Assembly (NCBI RefSeq): GCF_000346755.1
Contig: NZ_ANNV01000175.1
Coordinates: 173,097-237,096 of the forward strand
From: Pseudomonas sp. CBZ-4
GTDB taxonomy: Bacteria; Pseudomonadota; Gammaproteobacteria; Pseudomonadales; Pseudomonadaceae
Length of the DNA stretch: 64,000 bases
Reading direction: 5' to 3'
Shown here in pieces: positions 1 through 8,479 of this stretch. The notes beneath the pieces are model-generated. The model saw nothing but the letters and a program-made list of their open reading frames with translations. It was not told where the DNA came from and searched no databases. A program made the position numbers and the translations under genes. Numbering within the stretch: position 1 is the first letter of the stretch; each line of letters starts with the position of its first letter.

Positions 1-1
1 C

Positions 2-2263
2 AACGAAGTACGCGGCAAGATGGAGGAGCTGAAAAAGAGCTTCCCGCAGGGCATGGACTACAGCATCGTCTATGACCCGACCATCTTCGTGCGTGGCTCC
101 ATCGAAGCGGTGGTACACACGCTGTTCGAAGCGCTGATCCTGGTGGTTCTGGTGGTGATCCTGTTCCTGCAAACCTGGCGCGCCTCGATCATTCCGTTGG
201 TGGCGGTGCCGGTATCGTTGATCGGTACGTTTGCGGTGATGCACCTGTTTGGCTTCTCGCTCAACGCGCTGTCGCTGTTCGGCCTGGTACTCGCGATCGG
301 TATCGTGGTGGACGACGCCATCGTGGTGGTGGAGAACGTCGAGCGGAATATCGAGCTGGGCCTGGAGCCGTTCCCGGCCACTGAAAAAGCCATGAGCGAA
401 GTGACCGGCCCGATCATTGCCACGGCGTTGGTGCTGTGTGCGGTGTTCATTCCGGCGGCATTCATCAGCGGCTTGACCGGGCAGTTCTACAAGCAGTTCG
501 CCTTGACCATTGCGATCTCGACGGTGATCTCGGCGTTCAATTCCCTGACCTTGTCGCCGGCCCTGGCTGCCGTGTTGCTGAAAAGCCACAACGCGCCGAA
601 AGACCGTTTCTCCAAGGTGCTCGACAAGCTGCTGGGCGGCTGGTTGTTCAAACCGTTCAACCGTTTCTTCGAGAAAGCCAGCCACGGTTACGTCGGCACC
701 GTACGCCGGGTGATTCGCGGTAGCGGCATCGCCCTGTTCCTCTACGCTGGCCTGATGGTGCTGACCTGGTTCGGTTTTGCCCACACCCCGACCGGTTTCG
801 TACCGGCCCAGGACAAGCAATACCTGGTGGCCTTCGCCCAACTGCCGGACGCCGCCAGCCTGGACCGCACCGAAGATGTGATCAAGCGCATGTCCGACAT
901 CGCCTTGAAGCAACCGGGCGTGGAAGCCGCGGTCGCCTTCCCGGGCCTGTCGATCAACGGCTTCACCAACAGCCCGAACAGCGGCATCGTGTTTGTCACC
1001 TTGAAGCCGTTCGATGAGCGTAAAGACCCAAGCATGTCCGCCGGTGCGATTGCCGGTGCGCTGAATGGCAAGTACAGCGACATCCAGGAAGCCTACATGG
1101 CGATCTTCCCACCGCCGCCGGTACAGGGCCTGGGTACGATTGGCGGGTTCCGCCTGCAGATCGAAGACCGTGGCAACCTGGGTTACGACGAGCTGTACAA
1201 AGAAGTGCAGAACGTCATCACCAAGAGCCATAACGTGCCGGAACTGTTTGGCCTGTTCACCAGCTACACGGTCAACGTGCCCCAGGTCGATGCTGCCATC
1301 GACCGCGAAAAGGCCAAGACCCACGGCGTGGCGATCAGCGACATCTTCGACACCCTGCAGATCTACCTGGGCTCGTTGTATGCCAACGACTTCAACCGCT
1401 TTGGCCGTACCTACCAGGTCAACGTGCAGGCCGAGCAGCAGTTCCGCCTCGACGAAGACCAGATCGGCCAGCTGAAAGTGCGTAACAACAAAGGCGAGAT
1501 GATCCCGCTGGCGACCTTTATCAAGGTCAGCGACACCTCGGGCCCGGACCGCGTGATGCACTACAACGGCTTTATCACCGCCGAGATCAACGGCAACGCC
1601 GCGCCGGGCTACAGCTCGGGCCAGGCGGAAGCGGCGATCGAGAAACTGCTGAAAGAAGAACTGCCCAACGGCATGACCTACGAGTGGACCGACCTGACGT
1701 ATCAGCAAATCCTCTCGGGCAACACTGCACTGTTCGTGTTCCCGCTGTGTGTGCTGCTGGCGTTCCTGGTACTGGCGGCCCAATACGAAAGCTGGAGCCT
1801 GCCACTGGCGGTGATCCTGATCGTACCGATGACCCTGTTGTCGGCCATCACCGGGGTGATTATCTCTGGCGGCGACAACAACATCTTCACTCAGATCGGC
1901 CTGATCGTACTGGTGGGCCTGGCGTGCAAGAACGCGATTCTGATCGTCGAGTTTGCCAAGGATAAACAGGCGGAGGGTCTTGACCCGCTGGCTGCGGTGC
2001 TGGAGGCGTGCCGTCTGCGTCTGCGGCCGATCCTGATGACCTCGTTCGCGTTCATCATGGGTGTGGTGCCACTGGTGTTGTCCAGCGGTGCCGGTGCCGA
2101 GATGCGGCATGCCATGGGTGTGGCGGTGTTCTCCGGGATGATCGGCGTGACCTTCTTCGGTCTGTTGCTGACGCCAGTGTTCTACGTACTGATCCGTCGC
2201 TATGTGGAGCGCCAGGAAGCGCGCAAAGCGGCCAAGGCCTTGAAGCTGGAGACACAGCAATGA
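2..2263 (+). CDS. mexF: RND multidrug efflux permease, MexF-type (5' truncated by window)
   Basis: This is the inner-membrane proton/drug antiporter of a tripartite efflux pump. The frame is open from base 2, and 753 residues are visible of a family length near 1060, so roughly the first 300 lie outside the window. The TM4 segment holds the paired proton-relay aspartates (VVDDAIVVVEN, codons near 311-316) and a later helix holds the conserved lysine (VGLACKNAIL). The sequence follows P. aeruginosa MexF very closely from memory, including the SFPQGMDYSIVYDPT stretch. The stop overlaps the ATG of the outer-membrane gene by 4 bases, so the two are translationally coupled. The periplasmic adaptor (MexE) should lie just upstream. 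Substrates are inferred from the family only. Confidence 0.93.
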   Translation, partial: NEVRGKMEELKKSFPQGMDYSIVYDPTIFVRGSIEAVVHTLFEALILVVLVVILFLQTWRASIIPLVAVPVSLIGTFAVMHLFGFSLNALSLFGLVLAIGIVVDDAIVVVENVERNIELGLEPFPATEKAMSEVTGPIIATALVLCAVFIPAAFISGLTGQFYKQFALTIAISTVISAFNSLTLSPALAAVLLKSHNAPKDRFSKVLDKLLGGWLFKPFNRFFEKASHGYVGTVRRVIRGSGIALFLYAGLMVLTWFGFAHTPTGFVPAQDKQYLVAFAQLPDAASLDRTEDVIKRMSDIALKQPGVEAAVAFPGLSINGFTNSPNSGIVFVTLKPFDERKDPSMSAGAIAGALNGKYSDIQEAYMAIFPPPPVQGLGTIGGFRLQIEDRGNLGYDELYKEVQNVITKSHNVPELFGLFTSYTVNVPQVDAAIDREKAKTHGVAISDIFDTLQIYLGSLYANDFNRFGRTYQVNVQAEQQFRLDEDQIGQLKVRNNKGEMIPLATFIKVSDTSGPDRVMHYNGFITAEINGNAAPGYSSGQAEAAIEKLLKEELPNGMTYEWTDLTYQQILSGNTALFVFPLCVLLAFLVLAAQYESWSLPLAVILIVPMTLLSAITGVIISGGDNNIFTQIGLIVLVGLACKNAILIVEFAKDKQAEGLDPLAAVLEACRLRLRPILMTSFAFIMGVVPLVLSSGAGAEMRHAMGVAVFSGMIGVTFFGLLLTPVFYVLIRRYVERQEARKAAKALKLETQQ

Positions 2264-3675
2264 GCGTGAAAGTATTCCTGCCGAGCTTGCTGGTACTGGC
2301 GCTGAGCGCCTGTTCCGTGGGCCCGGACTACAAAACCGAGAACCTGGAGGCGGCCAATATCACGGCCGCCGCCGACACCAAGAGCTACGACCACGCCAAG
2401 TACGAAGGCATCTGGTGGCAGCAGTTCGAGGACCCGACCCTCAACCAGCTGGTGACCCAGTCGTTGAGCGGTAACCGCGACCTGCGCGTGGCGTTCGCCC
2501 GCCTGCGCGCCGCCCGTGCGATCCGTGATGATGCGGCCAACGACATCATGCCGGTGGTCACCTCTCGCGCCAGCAGTGATGTGGGCAAGGGCCAGATCCC
2601 CGGCCAGACCACCAAGCGCGTCACCAGCGAGCGCTATGACCTGGGCCTGGACATGGCCTGGGAAGTCGACTTGTTCGGCCGCATCCGCCGCAACCTGGAG
2701 GCCAGCGACGCTGACCAACAGGTCGCAGAGGCGGACCTGTACCAACTGCAAGTCACCATGATTGCCGAGCTGGTGGATGCCTACGGTCAACTGCGTGGCG
2801 CGCAACTGCGTGAACGCATCGCCCTGGACAACCTGAAGAACCAGCAGGAATCGCGCACCATCACCGTCAGCCTGCGGGATGCCGGTGTCGGTGATCAGCT
2901 GGACGTAGAACGCGCAGATGCCCGCCTGGCGGCGGTCGAAGCCAGCGTGCCGCAACTGCAAGCCGAACAAGTGCGCGAGCGCAACCGCATCGCCACCCTC
3001 CTCGGCCAGCGCCCGGACAAGTTGAGCGTGGACTTGAGCCCGAAAGACCTGCCGGCGATTGCCAAGGCGTTGCCGATTGGCGACCCGGGGCAACTGCTGC
3101 AACGCCGCCCGGACATCCTCAGCGCCGAACGCAAACTGGCCGCCGCCACCGCGCGCATCGGCGTGGCCAAGGCCGACCTGTTCCCACGGGTCAGCCTCAG
3201 CGGCTTCCTCGGCTTCACCGCCGGGCGCGGTTCACAGATCGGCTCGGCCGCGGCGAATGCCTGGTCCCTCGGCCCGAGCATCACCTGGGCCGCCTTTGAC
3301 CTGGGCAGCGTGCGTGCGCGTTTGCGCGGTGCGAATGCCGAAGCCGACGGCGCGTTGGCGACCTATGAGCAGCAAGTGTTGCTGGCACTGGAAGAGTCCG
3401 AGAATGCGTTCAGTGACTATGGCAAGCGGCAACAGCGACTGGTGTCGTTGATCCGTCAGAGCGAGTCCAGCCGTGCGGCGGCGGACCTGGCGGCGATTCG
3501 TTACCGCGAAGGTACCGTGGACTTCCTCGTGCTGCTCGACGCGCAACGTGAGCGGTTGGCGGCGGAGGATTCCCAGGCCCAGGCCGAGGTGGATTTGTAT
3601 CGCGGGATTGTGGCGATCTACAAGGCGCTGGGGGGTGGCTGGCAGCCGGATACGGTGGTGGCCAGCGCCAAGTGA
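2260..3675 (+). CDS. oprN: Outer-membrane efflux lipoprotein, OprN-type (TolC/NodT family)
   Basis: This is the outer-membrane channel of the RND pump encoded just upstream, 471 aa. The N-terminus is a lipoprotein signal with lipobox LSAC (MSVKVFLPSLLVLALSACS), so Cys18 or so is probably acylated. Two outer-membrane-efflux repeats follow, with the usual coiled-coil composition and an LLQRRPDI motif typical of NodT-type channels. The ATG at 2260 overlaps the mexF stop as ATGA, which fixes the start although the frame stays open further upstream. A strong terminator follows. Length matches OprN (about 472 aa). Confidence 0.92.
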   Translation: MSVKVFLPSLLVLALSACSVGPDYKTENLEAANITAAADTKSYDHAKYEGIWWQQFEDPTLNQLVTQSLSGNRDLRVAFARLRAARAIRDDAANDIMPVVTSRASSDVGKGQIPGQTTKRVTSERYDLGLDMAWEVDLFGRIRRNLEASDADQQVAEADLYQLQVTMIAELVDAYGQLRGAQLRERIALDNLKNQQESRTITVSLRDAGVGDQLDVERADARLAAVEASVPQLQAEQVRERNRIATLLGQRPDKLSVDLSPKDLPAIAKALPIGDPGQLLQRRPDILSAERKLAAATARIGVAKADLFPRVSLSGFLGFTAGRGSQIGSAAANAWSLGPSITWAAFDLGSVRARLRGANAEADGALATYEQQVLLALEESENAFSDYGKRQQRLVSLIRQSESSRAAADLAAIRYREGTVDFLVLLDAQRERLAAEDSQAQAEVDLYRGIVAIYKALGGGWQPDTVVASAK

Positions 3676-3721
3676 TTTGATTTGAAGAGCTCCTTTGGTT
3701 GGTCGCATCCAGCCAATTTTT

Positions 3722-3757
3722 AGCCCCGTGGTCCATTTGGTCGTGGGGCTTTTTTTT
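3722..3757 (+). terminator. Rho-independent terminator after oprN
   Basis: AGCCCC (3722-3727) pairs with GGGGCT (3745-3750), and partial pairing continues inside. Seven T residues follow directly. It ends the mexF-oprN transcript. Confidence 0.85.
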
Positions 3758-3984
3758 GAAGATTTTTTGTGGGAGGGGTCTTAAAACATTGAGGGCAATC
3801 ACTGTAGGAGTATTAGAAAATTATTGTAGGCTTTTTCGTAATCCTGCCTGCCGTGGTATTTGCTGGCGGGACTTGCTTTAATAAAAGCTGAAAACGTATG
3901 GCTGACTGCCGTTCACCTTAACTCAAGAAAACAGTGAGCCTGACGAAAAGCCGATGTAACTTTCAACTATTGAAGGGCACCATC
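3758..3984. other. Intergenic region between efflux operon and AT-rich orphan gene
   Basis: Together with the terminator this gives 309 bases without a gene. It is clearly AT-richer than the flanks. It probably holds the promoter of the 175-aa gene, but I see no convincing -35/-10 pair or operator. A GAAGGG ribosome-binding site lies at its end, near 3972. Confidence 0.5.
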
Positions 3985-4512
3985 ATGGCAATTTTGTTGA
4001 CTGCTGAGCAAATGCGGCACACCAAGGCTTCCAGTCCTTTCCAGATCAAGAACCCTGGACAGGTGACGAATCAATTCACAATAACCGAGGCATCCAAAGC
4101 CGCAGAGACGCTAAAACTTAGCGATGATAAAGAAATTGTTGAGCTGAAGGCGTTTTTGAAAAAATATGACATGACGTCAATTAGCACTGACGAACTGAAA
4201 GTCGTTGGCAGCCTGCTTTACAAAAACGAAATGATTAGCCGCCGGTCCTTCGGCATGTTTATTTCTGGAGATGGTGCGTCCGACGCTAACGGAAAACAAA
4301 CGGACACCCATGTAAAGTTCAATGCCATCGCCCTCTTCAACGAAAAGCTTGAAGATACCATTGCACATTTCAACAGCGATCCGGCAATCCCGAGACGTGA
4401 AGGAGCTACGGACTATTTGCAGGGAATGGTAGATGCAAATCACGCAATCAACGCACTTGCATTTTTCATTAATTCGAACAGCAGTCATTTGTCTATCGAC
4501 GAGCGAGCCTAA
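3985..4512 (+). CDS. Hypothetical protein, 175 aa, AT-rich
   Basis: Not recognised. The ATG at 3985 is chosen over an upstream in-frame ATG at 3934 because a GAAGGG ribosome-binding site sits 8 bases before it. The protein starts MAILLTAEQMRHTK, has no signal peptide or membrane segment, and looks soluble and largely helical, with a charged middle part (DDKEIVELKAFLKKYD). Base composition and codon use (many AAA, ATT, AAT) differ from the GC-rich neighbours, suggesting recent acquisition. The next gene is convergent, so context gives no function. Confidence 0.6.
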   Translation: MAILLTAEQMRHTKASSPFQIKNPGQVTNQFTITEASKAAETLKLSDDKEIVELKAFLKKYDMTSISTDELKVVGSLLYKNEMISRRSFGMFISGDGASDANGKQTDTHVKFNAIALFNEKLEDTIAHFNSDPAIPRREGATDYLQGMVDANHAINALAFFINSNSSHLSIDERA

Positions 4513-4576
4513 ACTGGAGGGGCTCTGCAGGAAGCTGTGCGCTAGGCTTAGCCTAGCGCATAGACCTTTCAACAAC

Positions 4577-4957
4577 CTACCGACCGTACCTGTTTGTACC
4601 TGAGTAAGCTTTCGGAAGCTCTTCGTCATTGTTCACTTGAACTCGATAAGTTCCGAGTGGCCCATTGTACGTCGCATTGCTACCTATACCAAACGTCTCT
4701 CTTTTCCACGAACCACCCACCTGGCGCTCAATGTAAACGTCTGGGCCTCTACCCACACCCAGCGCAGAAACCCGCACATCAATATTTGCATTTGAACATC
4801 CGTTGGCAGACGTTATCGTGAACGGACCATGGGCTGTATCAACTTGCTTTCCCGCCACAATCCCACTAAAGCTATCCGTTATATATAAACACGCCGCAGA
4901 CACCTGCGACGACACAACCATCAACACAGCAAACGACACCGCAATAAGACTTTTCAT
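4577..4957 (-). CDS. Small secreted protein of unknown function, 126 aa
   Basis: A clear Sec signal peptide (MKSLIAVSFAVLMVVSSQVSA) is followed by about 105 residues with two cysteines, which could form one disulfide, and a beta-rich, Gly/Asn/Thr-rich pattern (PLGTYRVQV near the C-terminus), suggesting a small beta-sandwich. The ATG at 4957 is preferred over an in-frame GTG at 4963 because GAGG lies 7 bases upstream of the ATG. Composition is AT-rich like the convergent neighbour at 3985. Export to periplasm or medium is inferred; no family recognised. Confidence 0.65.
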   Translation of the reverse strand: MKSLIAVSFAVLMVVSSQVSAACLYITDSFSGIVAGKQVDTAHGPFTITSANGCSNANIDVRVSALGVGRGPDVYIERQVGGSWKRETFGIGSNATYNGPLGTYRVQVNNDEELPKAYSGTNRYGR

Positions 4958-5233
4958 GATCACACCTCAAAATCAAAATTAATTTTCAAATATGCACAGA
5001 AAGCCAATCTATTGGATCATTTATCCATAGAACTCCCTCACAGTTAAACAACGTGTCCAGCTTCCTACACCGCAACCTAAAGTCATTACGACTGGCAGAA
5101 GGAAACACACGGCTTACTGTGCACGAATTCAGGCTGCGAATATGCCAGCTGCGTCCTAAAATCATTAAGGAGCGCTCTGTCATATTAATTCGATGGAACA
5201 AGTCAGCTATATCCTAATCCCGCTCAGGAGCAA

Positions 5234-6250
5234 CTAACTCCGGGCACTTTCATTCAAAATCAAACTCCGATAATGCCCCGGATTCGACCCCACCCATTTA
5301 CGAAACGCCTTATAAAACGAACTGGCATCGGCAAACCCCAACCGCGTCGCAATCTCGGCAAAGCTGATCTGCGGTTCGGCCAGCCAAACAATGGCCAACT
5401 CTTTACGCACGCTGTCCTTGAGGCCCTGATAGGTCTGCCCCTCTTCCGCCAAACGTCGGCGCAGGGTTGAGGCAGAGATGCACAAACTGGCAGCCAGGCC
5501 GTCGGTTTCCGGCCAGGTGTCGGGGGGCAGGTGGCGCAGGTCGTGTTTGATGCGGGTGGCGAGGCTGTCGGGGTCGCGGTATTTGACGAGGATGTTGGCG
5601 GGGGCGTGGGCGAGGAAACGTTTGAGCTCTTCGGCGCTGCGCTTGATCGGCAGGTCGAGGCAGTCGGCGGAAAAGATCATGCGGGTGCGTGGCCGATCAA
5701 ACCGGAGGTTGTCGGAAAACATCACCTGGTAATCGTCGCAAAAGTCCGGTTGCGCGCAGCGCAACTCGATCGCCAGGATCGGAATGCGTCGCCCCGCCAG
5801 CCAGCAGGCCACGCCATGCACGATCATCCAATAGGTGAAATAGGTGAACGCGCGCTTGGGCGCGGGCTCCGCCAGCACGATCTCCGCCAGGCTCTGTTGA
5901 CGCACCAGTTGCGCGGGCATTTGTTCCAGCATCAAGGACAGAAAACCCAGCGCGGTTTCCAGGGCGGTGGCGAGCGTCGGTTGTGCCATCGAGGCGTGAC
6001 AGAGGAACGCCAGGCTGCCGGATTTGAGCCGGCGCGGGTCCATGCCGAAAAACTCATCGTCGTGACGCCGCGCCAGCAAGCGCCACAACCGCGCGTAGGC
6101 CGTCGCCGGTACGCGGGCGCCGGGCTGCTCCAGCAACGCCGGGTCAATCCCGACTTTGCTCAGCGCTTCAACTGTGGCCGCCCCCGGCGCACAGCTCTGC
6201 AACAGGGCTTCGCGCACGAGGTGGATGGAGATGGAGTCTTTTTCCGACAT
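5234..6250 (-). CDS. AraC-family transcriptional regulator with arabinose-binding-like N-domain
   Basis: Protein of 338 aa. The N-terminal two-thirds match the Arabinose_bd type ligand domain of OruR/ArgR-like regulators (REALLQSCAPGA, a conserved Ala-rich start). The C-terminal ~100 residues form the double helix-turn-helix (ASTLRRRLAEEGQ and EIATRLGFADASSFYKAFRKW), ending in the usual GxxPGxYR (SNPGHYRS). It is divergent from the efe iron-uptake operon and shares a 168-base intergenic region containing a Fur box. Whether it regulates that operon is not shown. Confidence 0.85.
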   Translation of the reverse strand: MSEKDSISIHLVREALLQSCAPGAATVEALSKVGIDPALLEQPGARVPATAYARLWRLLARRHDDEFFGMDPRRLKSGSLAFLCHASMAQPTLATALETALGFLSLMLEQMPAQLVRQQSLAEIVLAEPAPKRAFTYFTYWMIVHGVACWLAGRRIPILAIELRCAQPDFCDDYQVMFSDNLRFDRPRTRMIFSADCLDLPIKRSAEELKRFLAHAPANILVKYRDPDSLATRIKHDLRHLPPDTWPETDGLAASLCISASTLRRRLAEEGQTYQGLKDSVRKELAIVWLAEPQISFAEIATRLGFADASSFYKAFRKWVGSNPGHYRSLILNESARS

Positions 6251-6359
6251 GGGCAGTTAGGCGTTCCGGCGGCACACAAGATGGCGTGCATCATAAGGGC
6301 GGTTGCCCTTCGCCACCACCGTTCAGCCACTGTTCAGCAAACGTCAAGAATTGTTGTTT

Positions 6360-6378
6360 GGCAATGAGTATCATTATG
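6360..6378 (+). promoter_or_regulatory. Fur box upstream of efeU
   Basis: The 19 bases GGCAATGAGTATCATTATG match the classical Fur consensus at 14 of 19 positions, including AATGA and ATCATTAT. It lies 40 bases before the efeU start, between the divergent AraC gene and the efe operon, where iron-loaded Fur would repress efe transcription. Confidence 0.8.
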
Positions 6379-6418
6379 TTACAACTTAGCCTCCTATCTA
6401 GTTGTGACGCGGTGCCGA

Positions 6419-7252
6419 ATGCTTGTTCCTTTTCTCATCATGTTGCGCGAAGGCATTGAAGCCGCATTGATCGTTGGCATCATCGCCAGTTACCTGCAAC
6501 AGACCGGCCGTGGCCAGTGGATGCCGGCGGTGTGGATTGGTGTATTCCTCGCCGCCGCGCTGGCGTTGCTGGTCGGTGGTGGCCTGGAATTGGTCAGCGC
6601 CGAATTTCCGCAAAAGCAGCAGGAATTGTTCGAAGGTGTTGTCGGACTGGTCGCCGTAGCCATCCTCAGTTCCATGGTGTTCTGGATGCGCAAGGTGGCG
6701 CGCTCCATCAAGCATTCCCTGCACGAGTCCCTCGACCAGGCGCTGGCCGGTTCCAGGCATCAGGTCACCGCACTGATCCTCATGGTGTTTTTCGCCGTGG
6801 CCCGTGAAGGCCTGGAAACCGTGTTCTTCCTGCTGGCGGTGTTCCAGCAAAGTGAAGGCCCGGGCGCGCCGATTGGCGCCCTGCTCGGCCTGATTCTGGC
6901 GATCATCGTCGGTTTCCTGATCTACAGCGGCAGCATGCGCCTGAACCTCGGTGCGTTTTTCCGCTGGACCGGCCTATTCATCCTGGTGGTGGCCGCCGGC
7001 ATCCTCGCCAATTCGGTGCAGGCCCTGCATGAAGCCGGCGTGTGGAACCACCTGCAAACCGTGTTGTTCGATTTCAGCGCCGTGTTGCCGATGGACAGCC
7101 CACTGGGCTCGGTACTCGCCGGCATGTTCGGCTATCAGGAAGCACCGACCGTCAGCACCCTGGGCGCCTATTTGATCTATCTGGTGGTGGCGCTGGTGAT
7201 GTTCTTCCTGCCCTCGCCCGTCGCCCAACCTTCCTCCGTTTCCAGCCAGTAA
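6419..7252 (+). CDS. efeU: Ferrous iron permease EfeU (FTR1 family)
   Basis: Inner-membrane iron permease, 277 aa from the ATG at 6419; an in-frame GTG at 6404 is possible but gives an atypical N-terminus. Two REXXE iron-translocation motifs are visible: R10-E14 (LREGIEA) and R129-E133 (AREGLET). About seven hydrophobic helices span the rest. It is the first gene of efeUOBM, 10 bases before efeO, and sits behind a Fur box. Together with EfeO and EfeB it should import iron under starvation; in E. coli the system takes up Fe(II) at low pH. Confidence 0.92.
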   Translation: MLVPFLIMLREGIEAALIVGIIASYLQQTGRGQWMPAVWIGVFLAAALALLVGGGLELVSAEFPQKQQELFEGVVGLVAVAILSSMVFWMRKVARSIKHSLHESLDQALAGSRHQVTALILMVFFAVAREGLETVFFLLAVFQQSEGPGAPIGALLGLILAIIVGFLIYSGSMRLNLGAFFRWTGLFILVVAAGILANSVQALHEAGVWNHLQTVLFDFSAVLPMDSPLGSVLAGMFGYQEAPTVSTLGAYLIYLVVALVMFFLPSPVAQPSSVSSQ

Positions 7253-7262
7253 GGACCGTCCC

Positions 7263-8465
7263 TTGTCCCACCCAACTCCTCAACCGGCGCTGCCACCCCG
7301 CGCCCTGCGCTGGGCCGTGGCAGGCTCGGTGGTCGTGATGATCGCCGCCGGTGGCCTGTTCTACTACGCGTCGCAACTGGCCGCGAGCAAGCGCCAGGCC
7401 AACCACAATGAAATCGCCGTGACCATTCATGGCCACGCCTGCGAGCCGAATGCGCTGACCGTACCGGCCGGCCGTGCGAGCTTTCGCATCATCAACCGTT
7501 CCGACCGCGCGGTGGAATGGGAAATCCTCGATGGCGTGCTGGTGGTCGAAGAACGGGAAAACATCGCCCCCGGCCTGAGCCAGGTGATCAACGCCAACCT
7601 GCTGCCGGGCGACTATGCGATCACCTGCGGCTTGCTCAGCAACCCGCGTGGCACCTTGCATGTGACGCCGACGGCGGAGTCCGACGCCCAGGCCAAGGCC
7701 AAGCCGTCGATGGTGGCGTTTATCGGCCCGCTGTCGGAGTTCCGCGTGTACCTGAGCAGCCAGGGCAGCGCGCTGGTCAAGGCGGTGACTGCCTTGCAAC
7801 AGGCCATCGACGCCGATGACCTGGCCCAGGCGCAAGCGCTGTACATCCCGGCCCGTGAGGCCTACCAGCGCCTCGCCCCGGCATCCCAGCGCCTGGCGGA
7901 GCTGGACAACGGGATCAACGCCCGTGCCGATTACTTTGAAAAGCGCGAGCAGGACCCGGCTTTCAGCGGCTTCCACCGCCTCGAATACAGCCTGTTCCAG
8001 CAGCGCAGCCTCGATGGCCTGGCGCCGATTGCCCAGCACCTGCTCACCGACGTCAGTGCCCTCAAGCAACAACTGCTGGCCCAATCGCTGCCGCCGGAAC
8101 AGTTGGTGAGCATCGTGGTGCGCAACCTCAACAGCCTGGCGGATAGTCGCGCCCTCAGTGGTGAAGAAGAGCGCTACAGCCACACCGACCTGTATGGTTT
8201 CGCCGCCAACCTGGAGGCCGCGCACAAGGTGGTCGATCTGATGCGCCCGCTGCTGGGCAAATCCGCCGCCGAGCTGTTGCCGAAAATCGACAGCGCCCTC
8301 GCCGCCTTCGACGCTGAACTCGCCGGTTTCAAGACCAGCAACGGTTATACCCCCTACGACAGCGTGACCGCCGATCAGCGCCAGCAGATCGCCGACAAGG
8401 CCAAGGCTCTGGCCGCCGCACTCGATGGAATCGATCCCGCCCTTGGCCTTTCCGGCCTGCAGTGA
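7263..8465 (+). CDS. efeO: Iron-uptake periplasmic protein EfeO (cupredoxin + imelysin/M75)
   Basis: Protein of 400 aa starting with TTG at 7263 behind AAGGAC. An N-terminal membrane anchor or uncleaved signal (about residues 16-36) precedes a cupredoxin-like domain (about 45-135, ending in LPGDYAITCGLL) and a C-terminal M75 imelysin-like domain. The HXXE metal motif is His238-Glu241 (GFHRLEY). It delivers iron to EfeU. The stop overlaps a possible GTG start of efeB (GTGA), so translation may be coupled. Confidence 0.9.
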   Translation: MSHPTPQPALPPRALRWAVAGSVVVMIAAGGLFYYASQLAASKRQANHNEIAVTIHGHACEPNALTVPAGRASFRIINRSDRAVEWEILDGVLVVEERENIAPGLSQVINANLLPGDYAITCGLLSNPRGTLHVTPTAESDAQAKAKPSMVAFIGPLSEFRVYLSSQGSALVKAVTALQQAIDADDLAQAQALYIPAREAYQRLAPASQRLAELDNGINARADYFEKREQDPAFSGFHRLEYSLFQQRSLDGLAPIAQHLLTDVSALKQQLLAQSLPPEQLVSIVVRNLNSLADSRALSGEEERYSHTDLYGFAANLEAAHKVVDLMRPLLGKSAAELLPKIDSALAAFDAELAGFKTSNGYTPYDSVTADQRQQIADKAKALAAALDGIDPALGLSGLQ

Positions 8466-8479
8466 AGACGACCGCACAC

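Noticed and set aside
4986..5201. Leftward 71-codon open frame between the secreted protein and the AraC gene
   Set aside because: No ribosome-binding site, no recognisable composition or motif, and it lies in AT-rich sequence where chance frames are short but common.
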